A stretch of 64,000 nt of DNA from NCBI RefSeq assembly GCF_009830285.1, contig NZ_WUQX01000001.1, forward strand, positions 2,790,501-2,854,500, in the 5' to 3' direction. The notes beneath the pieces are model-generated. The model saw only the letters and a list, made by a program, of their open reading frames with translations, was not told the DNA's origin and made no database searches. The stretch comes from Sporofaciens musculi. Its GTDB lineage: Bacteria; Bacillota; Clostridia; Lachnospirales; Lachnospiraceae. Each line of letters opens with the position of its first letter. Position 1 is the first letter of the stretch. Made by a program: the position numbers and the translations under genes. Below are positions 25,646-35,277 of this stretch, piece by piece.

Positions 25646-26368
25646 TTATTTTAATCCTTTCATCATGCGGGATGAAAGCAGACATTCATCCCCATTGACC
25701 ATGTAAATCACCCGATTCTGGAAATCAATTTCCCTGATATTGTCCTTGTTCACCAAAAATGAGCGGTGGCATCGGTAAAATCGCTTATCCACCTCTTTTT
25801 CAATCTCTTTGATTTTCCCCAAAAATTCCATCTGACGATTTTTACAATGTAAAATAATTTTGTGTACATTCGGAGACGTTTCAAAAAAGAGAATATCATC
25901 ATAATCTACTGTAAATACCTTTTCATTCACTTTCACAGAAAAATTTGCGTGCACTTTATTATTGACAGACGCAAATCTTTGATTCGCCTTGAGAATACAA
26001 TCATATACTCTTTTTCCCAATTCTTCAGGAGCATCCTTCAAAATGAAATCCAATGCCTCTAATTTATAAATAAATGTCATGTAGCTCATTTCCGAATGGG
26101 TGGTAACAAAAATAATAAATCCTCTCGGATCATATCTTCTGATTTCCTGTGCCAAAATCAGTCCTGTCATATCTGTACCCAGGGCAATATCCAGAAAATA
26201 TATTCCAACCTCCTCTGTTTCTTTCACTTTTTCCAGGATTTTATAGGGATCTTCAGAAACACAGTAAAGTTCCATGTCCAATTCTTCCATAAGGACAATA
26301 TTTTCAACCACCTTCTGTATTTTATCTCTCTCCGCTTCTATATCTTCACATATATATATTTTTAACAT
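25646..26368 (-). CDS. LytTR-family response regulator (AgrA/VirR type)
   Basis: The ATG at 26368 with AAGGAG gives 240 residues. The N-terminal receiver domain has the acidic pair in CEDIEAE and the phosphoacceptor Asp in YFLDIALGTD. The C-terminal LytTR domain has SVKVNEKVFTVDYDDILFFE, the core FLGKIKEIEKEVDKRFYRCHRS, and FLVNKDNI. It should bind direct-repeat promoter sites and respond to the AgrC-type kinase encoded divergently at 27666. Between the two lies the ABC ATPase gene, suggesting peptide sensing coupled to export or immunity. Confidence 0.88.
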   Translation of the reverse strand: MLKIYICEDIEAERDKIQKVVENIVLMEELDMELYCVSEDPYKILEKVKETEEVGIYFLDIALGTDMTGLILAQEIRRYDPRGFIIFVTTHSEMSYMTFIYKLEALDFILKDAPEELGKRVYDCILKANQRFASVNNKVHANFSVKVNEKVFTVDYDDILFFETSPNVHKIILHCKNRQMEFLGKIKEIEKEVDKRFYRCHRSFLVNKDNIREIDFQNRVIYMVNGDECLLSSRMMKGLK

Positions 26369-26566
26369 ACTGCATCTACTCCTTATCATAGCGAATACAA
26401 GGCTTTCCGGCTGTACCAGAGATATTTCTTTTTTGATATTATACAAAACGCCTAAAATTTGTCAATGAAAAGCATTGCCAATCCCCATCATTTTGCACAT
26501 GTTTACATAAACCGCCAAAACGAAAGCAGCCAGAAGGCTCCTCTCGTTTCAAGCAGCTATAAAGTA

Positions 26567-27436
26567 TTAGTCCTTCATTAGCTCTAAAAATGTATCTTCC
26601 AGAGTTTCACTTGCCTCATAAAGCCCTGTCATCACCACATTATATGACGCCAGTAATTTTGCAACATCCTTCTTTTCATCTGCGCCAATCCTGATTCGTA
26701 CCTCCTGCTCATTCTGTGAAACCACATGGTATCCATTTTCCTGAAGAATTTTTTGTGCTGCTTCCGTATCCAGGCTTTCCATTACATAAGTAATCTGTTT
26801 TTCTTTCTTATCATCGTGGAAATCCATAAACTGAATGATTTCACCTTTTTTGATTATAATTGCCCTGTCACACATTTTTTCCAATTCGCCCAATAAATGA
26901 CTTGAAATCAATACAGTGATATTCTTTTCATTTGCGATTTTCCTAATATATTCACGGACTTCATAAATACCTTTCGGGTCCAGTCCATTGGTAGGTTCGT
27001 CTAATACCAAAACATCAGGATCCTTTAATAAAGCCTGGGCAATTCCCAATCTCTGTCTCATGCCAAGGGAATATGCTTTGACATTCTTATTCGCAGCATC
27101 CATAAGCCCTAACAATTCCAGCAATTCTCCTACCTTCTTTTTTCCCACGCCATTTAGTCCGGCAAAGTACATTAGATTCTGATATCCCGTGTTGTATGGA
27201 TAAAAACTAGGTGTCTCAATCATGCAGCCGATATCCCTGACACCGCTTAAATCCACTTCTCCGGTATAATTTCTGGTCAATCCGACTAAGATTTTCATAA
27301 TACTAGTTTTCCCTGCTCCATTGGGCCCAATTAGTCCGACAATCTCACCGCTTCCAAGCTCAAAGGATACTTTATTTAAAATCTGAAAATCTTTTGCTCT
27401 TTTACTGACATTGTTAATTCTTAATACACGATTCAT
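26567..27436 (-). CDS. ABC transporter ATP-binding protein
   Basis: The start ATG at 27436 follows AGGAGGAG. The 289-residue protein has Walker A GLIGPNGAGKTS, signature AYSLGMRQRLGIAQAL, Walker B DVLVLDEPTNGLDP and the H-loop SSHLL. A C-terminal domain of about 80 residues resembles those of bacitracin/lantibiotic-type exporters. The partner permease is probably the 241-residue membrane protein encoded at 29029-29754. With the LytTR regulator and kinase it forms a module typical of antimicrobial-peptide sensing or immunity. Confidence 0.88.
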   Translation of the reverse strand: MNRVLRINNVSKRAKDFQILNKVSFELGSGEIVGLIGPNGAGKTSIMKILVGLTRNYTGEVDLSGVRDIGCMIETPSFYPYNTGYQNLMYFAGLNGVGKKKVGELLELLGLMDAANKNVKAYSLGMRQRLGIAQALLKDPDVLVLDEPTNGLDPKGIYEVREYIRKIANEKNITVLISSHLLGELEKMCDRAIIIKKGEIIQFMDFHDDKKEKQITYVMESLDTEAAQKILQENGYHVVSQNEQEVRIRIGADEKKDVAKLLASYNVVMTGLYEASETLEDTFLELMKD

Positions 27437-27560
27437 TTTCAATCTTCTCCTCCTAATCCTGTTATTCAGTTTTTTCTTAACAAATTTATTATAAAACAAA
27501 AATCTCTATGTTTACATTTTCTGTCATAAATGCCCATTTTTAAATCATAAATGCTTTTTC

Positions 27561-27627
27561 TTGCCAATTTTCCCGCTATGAAGTATAATAAATTCAAAGC
27601 CAAGATTCGTATGCGAGTCTTGGCTTT
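27561..27627 (+). promoter_or_regulatory. Promoter and leader hairpin of the histidine kinase gene
   Basis: TTGCCA (27561-27566) and TATAAT (27584-27589) are 17 bp apart. A strong hairpin with arms AAAGCCAAGA (27596-27605) and TCTTGGCTTT (27618-27627) begins at the expected transcription start, before the AAAAAGGAGA site. It may stabilise the mRNA or attenuate transcription. Confidence 0.6.
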
Positions 27628-27665
27628 GGGTTTGCGCCGGTTTTACTGGTAAAAAGGAGATTTTT

Positions 27666-28970
27666 ATGCTTACACAATATTTGATTGCTTCCATACTTAT
27701 AGCCTTTTTGTTGACTTGTGATATTTTTATTTTGGTCCACCCACATCTTTCCTTAAAAAAGTACCCTATTTTCTTTTTCTCATTTTCAGCACTTTTTTAT
27801 ATACAGATATATTTTACCTTTTATCCCATGTTATTTGTTATACTGGTGGTAAATTCTATCCTGTTAGTGATATTTACTAAGAAATTATATTTTGTTTTTT
27901 ATATTCCGCTTGGTTATATTTTTAACTGTGTTTTAGGCAATTTAATGGGGTTGACAGCCAATATAATATGGGATCTCTCAGTCAAAGAATTAAATGCTGA
28001 TATATTATATTTAACCATATATGGCATTTCTACATTAGCCGCCAGTTGTCTCATCCTTTATCTGGTCAGACGATTTTTTCAAAAATATCTTATTGATACT
28101 TTTGAAAAAATGAGCAAAAAGCTGCTCTCTTTGATTGCTTTAACCCTTTTGCTCTGCGCATTTATGGTTTTCACAATGGCTTCTTTTTTTGATAACATAG
28201 ATATTACACACAGGGAATACTTTTTAATGGCTTCTTCTCTTGTCCTTTATTTTCTGTTTACAATTAGCATGATTTTTATCGTACTGCACACCACCAGAAA
28301 AAGCTACGAAGCACAGAAAAAAATGGAATATCTGGAAAACTTAAATGAATACACTAGAAACTTGGAAATGGTATATGATAATCTGCGGTCTTTCAAGCAT
28401 GACTACATCAATATTATGGCTTCCCTGGCTGCCTATATTGATGAGAAAAAATATGATGAGCTGGGAACCTTTTTCTATGAATATATTTTACCAATGCAGA
28501 AAAACCTTACGCAAAAAAACGGAACGTTGAACAACTTATTGCGCGTCAGGATATTAGAATTAAAAAGTATTTTATATACCAAGCTGCTCTTAGCCGTCAA
28601 TCAGAATATCCAGGTGAACCTTGATATTCCGGACGAAATTGATTCCATTCACATGGAGCCCATTGACATGACAAGAATGCTTGGAATTTATCTGGATAAT
28701 GCCATAGAGGCATGTCTGGAAGCAGAGCATCCAGTCATTAATTTTCATCTGGGCAAAATGAATCAGGATATCGTATTTATAATATCGAATACGTTTATTG
28801 ACAAAGGGCTTTCCGTTGCACAGATGCATAAAAAGGGCGTGACCACAAAGGGCGACGGACATGGGCTCGGCCTTTACAATGTGTCCGAAATCTTGAACCG
28901 CTATGACAATATTTATCACGAAGCTTTAATTAAGGACAGCTTGTTCATTCAGCAAGTCCAGATATCATAA
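27666..28970 (+). CDS. AgrC-type sensor histidine kinase (GHKL)
   Basis: About six membrane helices occupy residues 1-215, followed by a coiled linker, the phosphoacceptor region NLRSFKHDYINIMASL with the conserved His, and a GHKL ATPase domain with N-box DNAIEACLEAE and G-box KGDGHGLGLYNV. This architecture is the peptide-sensing AgrC/ComD class. The cognate regulator is probably the LytTR protein encoded on the other strand at 25646. No peptide precursor gene is visible nearby. Confidence 0.88.
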   Translation: MLTQYLIASILIAFLLTCDIFILVHPHLSLKKYPIFFFSFSALFYIQIYFTFYPMLFVILVVNSILLVIFTKKLYFVFYIPLGYIFNCVLGNLMGLTANIIWDLSVKELNADILYLTIYGISTLAASCLILYLVRRFFQKYLIDTFEKMSKKLLSLIALTLLLCAFMVFTMASFFDNIDITHREYFLMASSLVLYFLFTISMIFIVLHTTRKSYEAQKKMEYLENLNEYTRNLEMVYDNLRSFKHDYINIMASLAAYIDEKKYDELGTFFYEYILPMQKNLTQKNGTLNNLLRVRILELKSILYTKLLLAVNQNIQVNLDIPDEIDSIHMEPIDMTRMLGIYLDNAIEACLEAEHPVINFHLGKMNQDIVFIISNTFIDKGLSVAQMHKKGVTTKGDGHGLGLYNVSEILNRYDNIYHEALIKDSLFIQQVQIS

Positions 28971-29002
28971 AAGGTGTACATCGGTACGCCTTTTATGATA
29001 TC
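28961..29002. terminator. Bidirectional terminator between kinase and ABC permease
   Basis: Nineteen-base arms at 28961-28979 and 28984-29002 pair with one mismatch around a 4-nt loop. The kinase stop codon lies inside the left arm. Confidence 0.75.
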
Positions 29003-29028
29003 TGCTTTGTTAAAGATTGGTCTGCTCC

Positions 29029-29754
29029 TTATAAATCTTTTTTCTGTAAAACGGCCACACCAGCGATTGAAAATGCAACACCTGTGATAATAAATACTGC
29101 AATATTTTTGACACTCCAATCCTGATACATCAGGAGCTGATCAGAAAGACAAAACAACACATAATCCATTACTTTTCCCAGAGCCGTTATTTTCTGTCCG
29201 ATCAGTTGCAAAACACTCGGCATTATCCAAAACAGTACGATCAGATAGATAAAAGGCGTAATAGTTGTGTTCAGAAAACATGTAATCATGATTGCCGTTG
29301 CGCCTATGGCAAAACCATAAATCATATAAATCAGGATTTCTTTTCCAATGGTTCCAATCAGCATGGCCGCTGTCCATGGCTGTTTACAGACAGTCAATGC
29401 GATATCGTAAAAAATTCCGCCGCATAATCCAATCAACATACTGGCAAGCGCTATGCTCACAATTTTTGCCGTGATAATCTGGATTCTGCTGCTTCTTGAT
29501 GTAAAAACAAATGTCGCTGTTTTCAGATCAAATTCTTCCCCTAAACACTTTGCCGCTAAAAACATGATTAAAATACTGGAAAAATTTCCATAAAATGCGA
29601 TTACATTGTGTACCCCAAAACTATCCGGAAACATATACGCACCGTATGTCATTCCTCCACCCATAATCAACACCATAATCAGACCTAATAGAAACTCTCT
29701 TTTTTTCAGCAGCTTTACTAATTCCAACAATGAAATGTCCATCGTTTTTTTCAT
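29029..29754 (-). CDS. ABC-2 type transporter permease
   Basis: The 241-residue protein has six hydrophobic helices and the polar elements typical of ABC-2 permeases, including EEFDLKTATFVFTSRSSRIQIITAKI after helix 2. The ATG at 29754 is preceded by a purine-rich AGGAGG site. It is not directly linked to the ATPase gene at 26567 but is the only permease nearby, so the pair probably forms a complex. The kinase gene lies between them on the opposite strand. Confidence 0.78.
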   Translation of the reverse strand: MKKTMDISLLELVKLLKKREFLLGLIMVLIMGGGMTYGAYMFPDSFGVHNVIAFYGNFSSILIMFLAAKCLGEEFDLKTATFVFTSRSSRIQIITAKIVSIALASMLIGLCGGIFYDIALTVCKQPWTAAMLIGTIGKEILIYMIYGFAIGATAIMITCFLNTTITPFIYLIVLFWIMPSVLQLIGQKITALGKVMDYVLFCLSDQLLMYQDWSVKNIAVFIITGVAFSIAGVAVLQKKDL

Positions 29755-29863
29755 TTCTGTGCTCCTCCTTTCGATTTAATATCATTATAAGCATTTTTAA
29801 TTCCCATGCCTGTTTTTTTCTTAAACGGTCATAAATCTGTCATAAGCGTATCTGTAACTGCTT

Positions 29864-30168
29864 CTACCCGTTCCTTCGCAATCCCAAAAGCAACCTTACG
29901 AGTCTTTGCATTTCTCCAATACACTCATCTATAGTCTCAAGATAATAAAACCATGTCCCATCCTTCGCTTCTTCACAAAGGTATGTAGTCTTTTCAGCCC
30001 ATTCAGAACTTGCGTTGAATATTTTATATCCTTCATCCTCAACGCTTACTCCACTTATCAGCAGGTCCTGAAACTCAACTGTTACAATTCTGCCTTTATT
30101 TCTTTCCCTGCTCCATTCTCCGAAACGTATTTGTTTACAAGTTCTCTTACTCTTTCAAAATTATTCAT
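29864..30168 (-). pseudogene. Frameshifted hypothetical gene downstream of mcrC
   Basis: A frame opens at 30168 with MNNFERVRELVNKYVSENG, overlapping the mcrC stop by 8 bp, and ends early. A second frame continues with GRIVTVEFQDLLISGVSVED and on to FYYLETIDECIGEMQRL. The two parts read as one protein of roughly 100 residues broken by an indel near 30095. The product is unrecognised. Its overlap with mcrC suggests it belonged to the restriction operon. Confidence 0.55.
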
Positions 30169-31477
30169 CAGGCTGGGTCTCCTCAAGCTTCTGCTTAAGT
30201 TCAATTAAGCTATCTTCAATATTAGCTACATCAACAAAGAATACATGCACTGTTGTTCCATCTCCTGAATCAAATGAAATATCTGGGTGTCCTCTCATTT
30301 CATCATTCAACGGATATAACAACCAAATCTCAGATGTCCCATATTTCTTTGAGTATGCATACATCTGATACATATCTTCCTGCGAAATACCATAATTCTT
30401 TCTATCGTTATTCACTAAGCTTTTCCACTTAGTATCCATTATTACAATGCGCCCTTTACGTTTAAGAACAATATCCGGTCTAAGTGAGAACTGTTTCCTC
30501 GGTTCAACAAACAAATAGTATCCTTTATCTTGAGTTGAAACCTCCCACCCATCTGAACATGCTACCTTTTTCATCTGCTGTGCAACATAACGCTCATATA
30601 CTCTTTCCATTGGAAACAGCAGCGCTCTTGAACTATTCTTTCCAGAAAAAGTAGTAAAGCTTTTATTCATAAGGAGTACCTTAGACCACTGCATCAACAT
30701 TTCATAATCCTTGGTGCTTCTATCAATTACAACAGCCGAAAAGTCCTTCTGATAATTTGTAGATGGAGCCACCATCTCAAATGCAATTAATAACTGTCTT
30801 ATTTCTTTAGAGTTCTCTGCACTGGAGGTCAGCTTCTGCAATTTTATCAAGGTAGCCTTTATCAGCTTGTTTTCTGCCCTATTCGGATGAAATTCATCAA
30901 ATGCAACCCAAAATCTTTCCTTATGTACTGTATTAGCTCGGATATGTTTACTCACCTGAAGTTTTCCCCTATAGAACCGCAAGTTGTCTTCCTGTTCAAC
31001 ATAAGCAGATTTGATTCCATGCTTTACAAGTCGCCTTACTTCCTGAAGATACATGTTAATGAATATTTCATATAAATTCATTCGATCAACTTTAAGACTG
31101 GCATCACTAAAAGCTTTACTAGGGAAATCCTTCATGCTTCGCAACATTTTGAGGAATGTCCGTTTTGTTTTTGCACATCCAACATCCTCTCCATCGCCAA
31201 AGCTAATCTTTGGAAGCACCTGTATCTGATATCCATTTCTCATCTGTATCAGGCCAACATAGTTTTTAATTGTAACAACGTTGCCAACATTTCTCTTATA
31301 TGCAATTCTCATGAATTCGAGTGCATCTGTATTCTCCTCATCACCAGTATACTTATGGATAAACTCTACGAGGTTTTCAAATGCTTTCTCAGGCAAATAT
31401 TTATAATTATCATCGTCTTTATAATCTGCATTTCCAGTAATCGACTCAAACTCTCTTACTTCTAACAGCTTATCCAT
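30161..31477 (-). CDS. mcrC: McrC-like restriction subunit
   Basis: The 438-residue protein has an N-terminal region that would contact McrB, the McrC core QVLPKISFGDGE, and a C-terminal PD-(D/E)XK nuclease motif RPDIVLKRKGRIVIMDTKWK with the catalytic D-x(n)-D-x-K. It starts 15 bp after mcrB. In McrBC systems McrC provides cleavage of modified DNA when stimulated by the GTPase McrB ring. It appears intact. Confidence 0.88.
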   Translation of the reverse strand: MDKLLEVREFESITGNADYKDDDNYKYLPEKAFENLVEFIHKYTGDEENTDALEFMRIAYKRNVGNVVTIKNYVGLIQMRNGYQIQVLPKISFGDGEDVGCAKTKRTFLKMLRSMKDFPSKAFSDASLKVDRMNLYEIFINMYLQEVRRLVKHGIKSAYVEQEDNLRFYRGKLQVSKHIRANTVHKERFWVAFDEFHPNRAENKLIKATLIKLQKLTSSAENSKEIRQLLIAFEMVAPSTNYQKDFSAVVIDRSTKDYEMLMQWSKVLLMNKSFTTFSGKNSSRALLFPMERVYERYVAQQMKKVACSDGWEVSTQDKGYYLFVEPRKQFSLRPDIVLKRKGRIVIMDTKWKSLVNNDRKNYGISQEDMYQMYAYSKKYGTSEIWLLYPLNDEMRGHPDISFDSGDGTTVHVFFVDVANIEDSLIELKQKLEETQPDE

Positions 31478-31492
31478 GTTATCACCACACTC

Positions 31493-34483
31493 TTACATAA
31501 TCTGCTTATAGGCCTTGATGTTATCAATAGCCACTTTATTAATTGAATATTTTTTCTCTGGCAAGTCTGCGATATCATCTGCATTACCTTTAAAAATATC
31601 CTTAACCCTAATGTCCTCATCGAGAATGAATTTAGTGTCATCCTCTTTCTTGCCATTATCTCCGAGAACAAGCTGTATCTTCTGATAGTCTTCATAGAAG
31701 TATTCCTGCAAAAGAGGAATTACACACTTCTCAAAAATGGAGCTGAGTACATGAATTGACGAATCCTTTGCAAGTTTTGTAAAGAACGCATGTCCAATAG
31801 TGTGCTCACGATCATATAAGAATGTTATTCTTTCATTTATTGTTTCCAGCATTGCTGCAACATCTAAATCTTCTACCTTATCTGCACCAATCTTTCTTAG
31901 AACATTCGCATCCGGCAGCATTTCAATAAACTGGAAACGTCTACGAAGAGCTGTATCCATCAATGCAATCGATCTGTCTGCCGTATTCATTGTTCCAAGA
32001 ATATAAACATTAGAAGGTACGCTAAACGTGTCTCCAGAATAAGGAAGAACTGCTGATGCGGCTTCCTCCATACCTGCACGCTTAGTTCCTTCAATTAATG
32101 TAATAAGCTCACCAAAGATTTTTGAAATATTACCTCTGTTAATTTCATCAATGATAAAGACATACGGCTCCTCATTTTCTACAACTTCTGTTGCTTTTTC
32201 ATTCAAAGAATACTTCTTTGCTACATCAAGAATATCCTTTAACTGCATGTTAGGAGCCTTTGCAAATGTCATTCTATGAAGAAGCTTATCTCCATTTATG
32301 CTAGTAATATTCTCATCAATATTTGTTGCAAGCCAGGTTACTTTACGTGATAGCTGATATGTTTCCTTTGAAGTCAATTCTTCAATATCACCGGTTACAA
32401 CACCAATACCATCAATCGTTTTTCTAGTCTTAAATGACAGAATAATATCACCAATAGCCACATCCTCAACAAAAGCTCTAGCATCTGAAGTGTCATAATC
32501 AAAGCCCATTCTGGCGTTACCTTCATGGAAGCATTCCTGCTTCACTGGATTCATCTCCCCACTCATTATTGTGAGCTTCCAAATCTGAGCCTGTGCATTT
32601 ACTAAGGTGCCTGTTTCATTACTCTGGATCGTCTTTGCATCATCACAAAATTTTTTGAATACACCAGGCTCTACTGTATATCCAACTTCTTTCTTTGTCT
32701 GATCTACAATAGGTTTTATTCCTTCGATAAATTCTTCGTATCCATATGACTGATGGAAGGTAGTAAATACAATTCTTCCGGCCTTTTTTAATTTGTTATA
32801 TTCATCCATAACCTCCTTGTATGGTCTTTCCCTTACTTCCTCTATACTTTTTCCAGTACATATTGCCACTGCATAAATGGCAGTATTATATGTCTTACCT
32901 GTTCCAGGAGGTCCATACAAGATCATATTCTTGTCAAATTCAGATGCTTCAGGTCCTTCTTCAATTCCTTTTTTATATTCAAGTCCGATATCTGTTAAGT
33001 CCATTTCCTTCAGAGCCTCCCATAATTCATTTCGCATTTTATATACATAGGCTCCGCTATTGGCAGCTTTCCCTGCTTGTCCTAAAAATGCTATTGGAAA
33101 GACTCTCTTAACCTCTCCATCTGGGCAAGGCGCCTTTTTGAAATAATCAAGAGCACGTCTACTGGTGTTATATACGCTGCTAGTGTATACTGTAGGGTGT
33201 CCCTTATATTTGTCTGATAAAATTTTAGGTGAAGCAACTCCACCAATATCAAGGAAACATTTCAGAACTCTCATGCATCCTTTGTGTGAAGGATACTCCA
33301 CATCTTCAATAAATCTCCTCCAGTCATCCTTTGTTAAATCAACTGGATACTCATCATATGATGGCCAATAACCATCCCCCGCACCTATAAGTGCTTTCCA
33401 CATTTTTCTCAATTCAGGAAGAACTTCTGTTTTTATTTCTATTCCAGATGCCATTGGACTCCACTGCTGATCTGTAAGATGCTCGTTTAAATCATCCTGT
33501 AAAAGCATATTTTCCGTTTCATAATCCTGAATCCAGTCATACTCTGCATCAATGTGACGAGCCATGACACCTTGCGCGGCTTTCTCTGGAGAATAATGCA
33601 GTGCTTGATATGCCTCCTTTGCCACTCGACCATGCGCAATAATACCTCTTGGCTGGTTACCAGTTTTTATTAAGAATACTTCATCCCCATCAACAGGATG
33701 CTTATTTGAACACGTCCACGGTATTATACATGTCTCACCTTGTTTTGTAGCTACACACTGTTCTTTGTAATTCTTCCAAGGCCAGTTGTCAGGATTCCAT
33801 GTTAATAACCAGGCTCTACCTTGCTCTGCTTTATCAATTACATGCTCGTAATAAGGAAGTATCTTATCTACCGCTTCCATTATCTCAGCATCAAATTCTT
33901 CGTTTGTTTTTCCTTCTGTGGTTTCAACATAGATACAAAGCTGAACCTTTCTAAGCCTTCCATCTTCAACCTGCACCTTTATATCCTCTTGCGGACCAGT
34001 AATAACTGATGGATTTCCCCATTCATTACTTCCTGACACATAAACCATTCCAGGCTGAGGTGGAATATCAAGGTGTGAATGATACTTTTTCATTATCTTC
34101 TTATCAGCACCATCATTCTTTATTTCTAAGCTGATACGATATCTTGCAGCACCATCATTCTTTTCCACAAATAAGGAAATGCTGATCGGATTTTCAGCCT
34201 GCTCTTTGTACTTCATCTGGGTCCACAAATATTTTCTTGTCTTTGTTTTAGAGCCGTCAAGCCATGATGCCGTCAAGCATCTATCTAATCCATATAAGGT
34301 CTTACAACGAGCTGCCATCTTCTCCATCTCAGCAACTGCATTCTGGCCTTTCTTCTTAATAGTAAGCAGGTTATTCTTCTCATCCACTGTTAAATTTTCT
34401 GCATCTGGGTTTGAATACGGAATTTCCTGATTGTTTGCCAGATAATCCAACACACCTATATAATCGATATCTATTGGTTGCAT
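31493..34483 (-). CDS. mcrB: McrB-like AAA+ GTPase with an EVE reader and an inserted second reader-like domain
   Basis: The chosen start is the ATG at 34483 with AGAGGTG; the frame is open further upstream to 34528 and beyond but has no site there. Numbered from 34528, an EVE/PUA-like domain spans about 235-330 (RAWLLTWNPDNWPWKNY, PVDGDEVFLIKTG), a winged-helix-like segment about 400-470, and Walker A YGPPGTGKT about 538-546. Walker B FIIDEINRGN is at about 790-800, sensor MNTADRS at 847, and the arginine-rich DTALRRRF at 858. Between Walker A and B lies an extra 90-residue domain (645-735). The long N-terminus probably reads base modifications and the ring drives McrC cleavage. Confidence 0.85.
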   Translation of the reverse strand: MQPIDIDYIGVLDYLANNQEIPYSNPDAENLTVDEKNNLLTIKKKGQNAVAEMEKMAARCKTLYGLDRCLTASWLDGSKTKTRKYLWTQMKYKEQAENPISISLFVEKNDGAARYRISLEIKNDGADKKIMKKYHSHLDIPPQPGMVYVSGSNEWGNPSVITGPQEDIKVQVEDGRLRKVQLCIYVETTEGKTNEEFDAEIMEAVDKILPYYEHVIDKAEQGRAWLLTWNPDNWPWKNYKEQCVATKQGETCIIPWTCSNKHPVDGDEVFLIKTGNQPRGIIAHGRVAKEAYQALHYSPEKAAQGVMARHIDAEYDWIQDYETENMLLQDDLNEHLTDQQWSPMASGIEIKTEVLPELRKMWKALIGAGDGYWPSYDEYPVDLTKDDWRRFIEDVEYPSHKGCMRVLKCFLDIGGVASPKILSDKYKGHPTVYTSSVYNTSRRALDYFKKAPCPDGEVKRVFPIAFLGQAGKAANSGAYVYKMRNELWEALKEMDLTDIGLEYKKGIEEGPEASEFDKNMILYGPPGTGKTYNTAIYAVAICTGKSIEEVRERPYKEVMDEYNKLKKAGRIVFTTFHQSYGYEEFIEGIKPIVDQTKKEVGYTVEPGVFKKFCDDAKTIQSNETGTLVNAQAQIWKLTIMSGEMNPVKQECFHEGNARMGFDYDTSDARAFVEDVAIGDIILSFKTRKTIDGIGVVTGDIEELTSKETYQLSRKVTWLATNIDENITSINGDKLLHRMTFAKAPNMQLKDILDVAKKYSLNEKATEVVENEEPYVFIIDEINRGNISKIFGELITLIEGTKRAGMEEAASAVLPYSGDTFSVPSNVYILGTMNTADRSIALMDTALRRRFQFIEMLPDANVLRKIGADKVEDLDVAAMLETINERITFLYDREHTIGHAFFTKLAKDSSIHVLSSIFEKCVIPLLQEYFYEDYQKIQLVLGDNGKKEDDTKFILDEDIRVKDIFKGNADDIADLPEKKYSINKVAIDNIKAYKQIM

Positions 34484-34653
34484 CTTTTTCATCACCTCTG
34501 AATATATATTGCGGACGAATTCCAACAATTCATCAATCGTGAGTAGCTGTCCATTTTTACGGACTCGTCTAGTAGCATCTCTCTGCCTCTGTAATTATCC
34601 ACTAAGCACCATTAAATCATATTCTAATATTATATTCCTTTGGAGGAATATTT

Positions 34654-35226
34654 TCAATCTTCTTGAGGTTCATGCTTGTTCTCCCTTTTTAAATGCTCCA
34701 GTCCCTCGCGGAAGCTCTGAATCCAACAAAGTTCTGCCTCGCACATCATAACAAAGTTGTCATAGATCATTTCCCACATGAAATGTTCCTGTTTTGACCT
34801 GTTGGGGAAATTTTTCTCACGGCATTTTTCCTCTCTGCGCATGGCTAACTGCTGTGTCATAATTTTCTCATACCTGGCAAGCAGTTCCTCCACCTTTTCC
34901 GTCTCCAGACATCCGGCCCACGATAGCTGTATAAGAAAGGTTTTCTTAAATTCCGGCACTTCCGGTTCTTCACTCATCACCCATCGAAGCAATTCAGACA
35001 TGCCGGATTCTGTAATGGAATAAATCTTTTTGTTTGGGGCGCTTTCCTGATACTGTATCTCGTTTGTCACAAAACCATTTTCCAGCAGCCTCATAAGCGC
35101 CTTGTAAATTTGGTTGTTGTTGCCTGACCAGTAGAGAAACGGAGAGTCCTGCATCACCCGTTTCACATCATATCCTGTAAGTGGTTTCCAACTCAACAAG
35201 CCCAAAATTGCGTAATCAATCATCAT
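34654..35226 (-). CDS. PadR-family transcriptional regulator
   Basis: Starts MIDYAILGLLSWKPLTGYDV, the typical PadR winged helix, with GNNNQIYKALMRLLENGFV as recognition region and a C-terminal helical Vir_AT-like domain of about 90 residues. The site AAGGAGGG precedes ATG-ATG at 35226. PadR proteins usually repress an adjacent transporter; here the gene precedes a broken MATE gene 51 bp upstream in the transcript, which was probably its target. Confidence 0.85.
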   Translation of the reverse strand: MMIDYAILGLLSWKPLTGYDVKRVMQDSPFLYWSGNNNQIYKALMRLLENGFVTNEIQYQESAPNKKIYSITESGMSELLRWVMSEEPEVPEFKKTFLIQLSWAGCLETEKVEELLARYEKIMTQQLAMRREEKCREKNFPNRSKQEHFMWEMIYDNFVMMCEAELCWIQSFREGLEHLKRENKHEPQED

Positions 35227-35277
35227 AATAATTCCCTCCTTATCATGTGTTAATTTTAACCTATGATATTGATTGCG

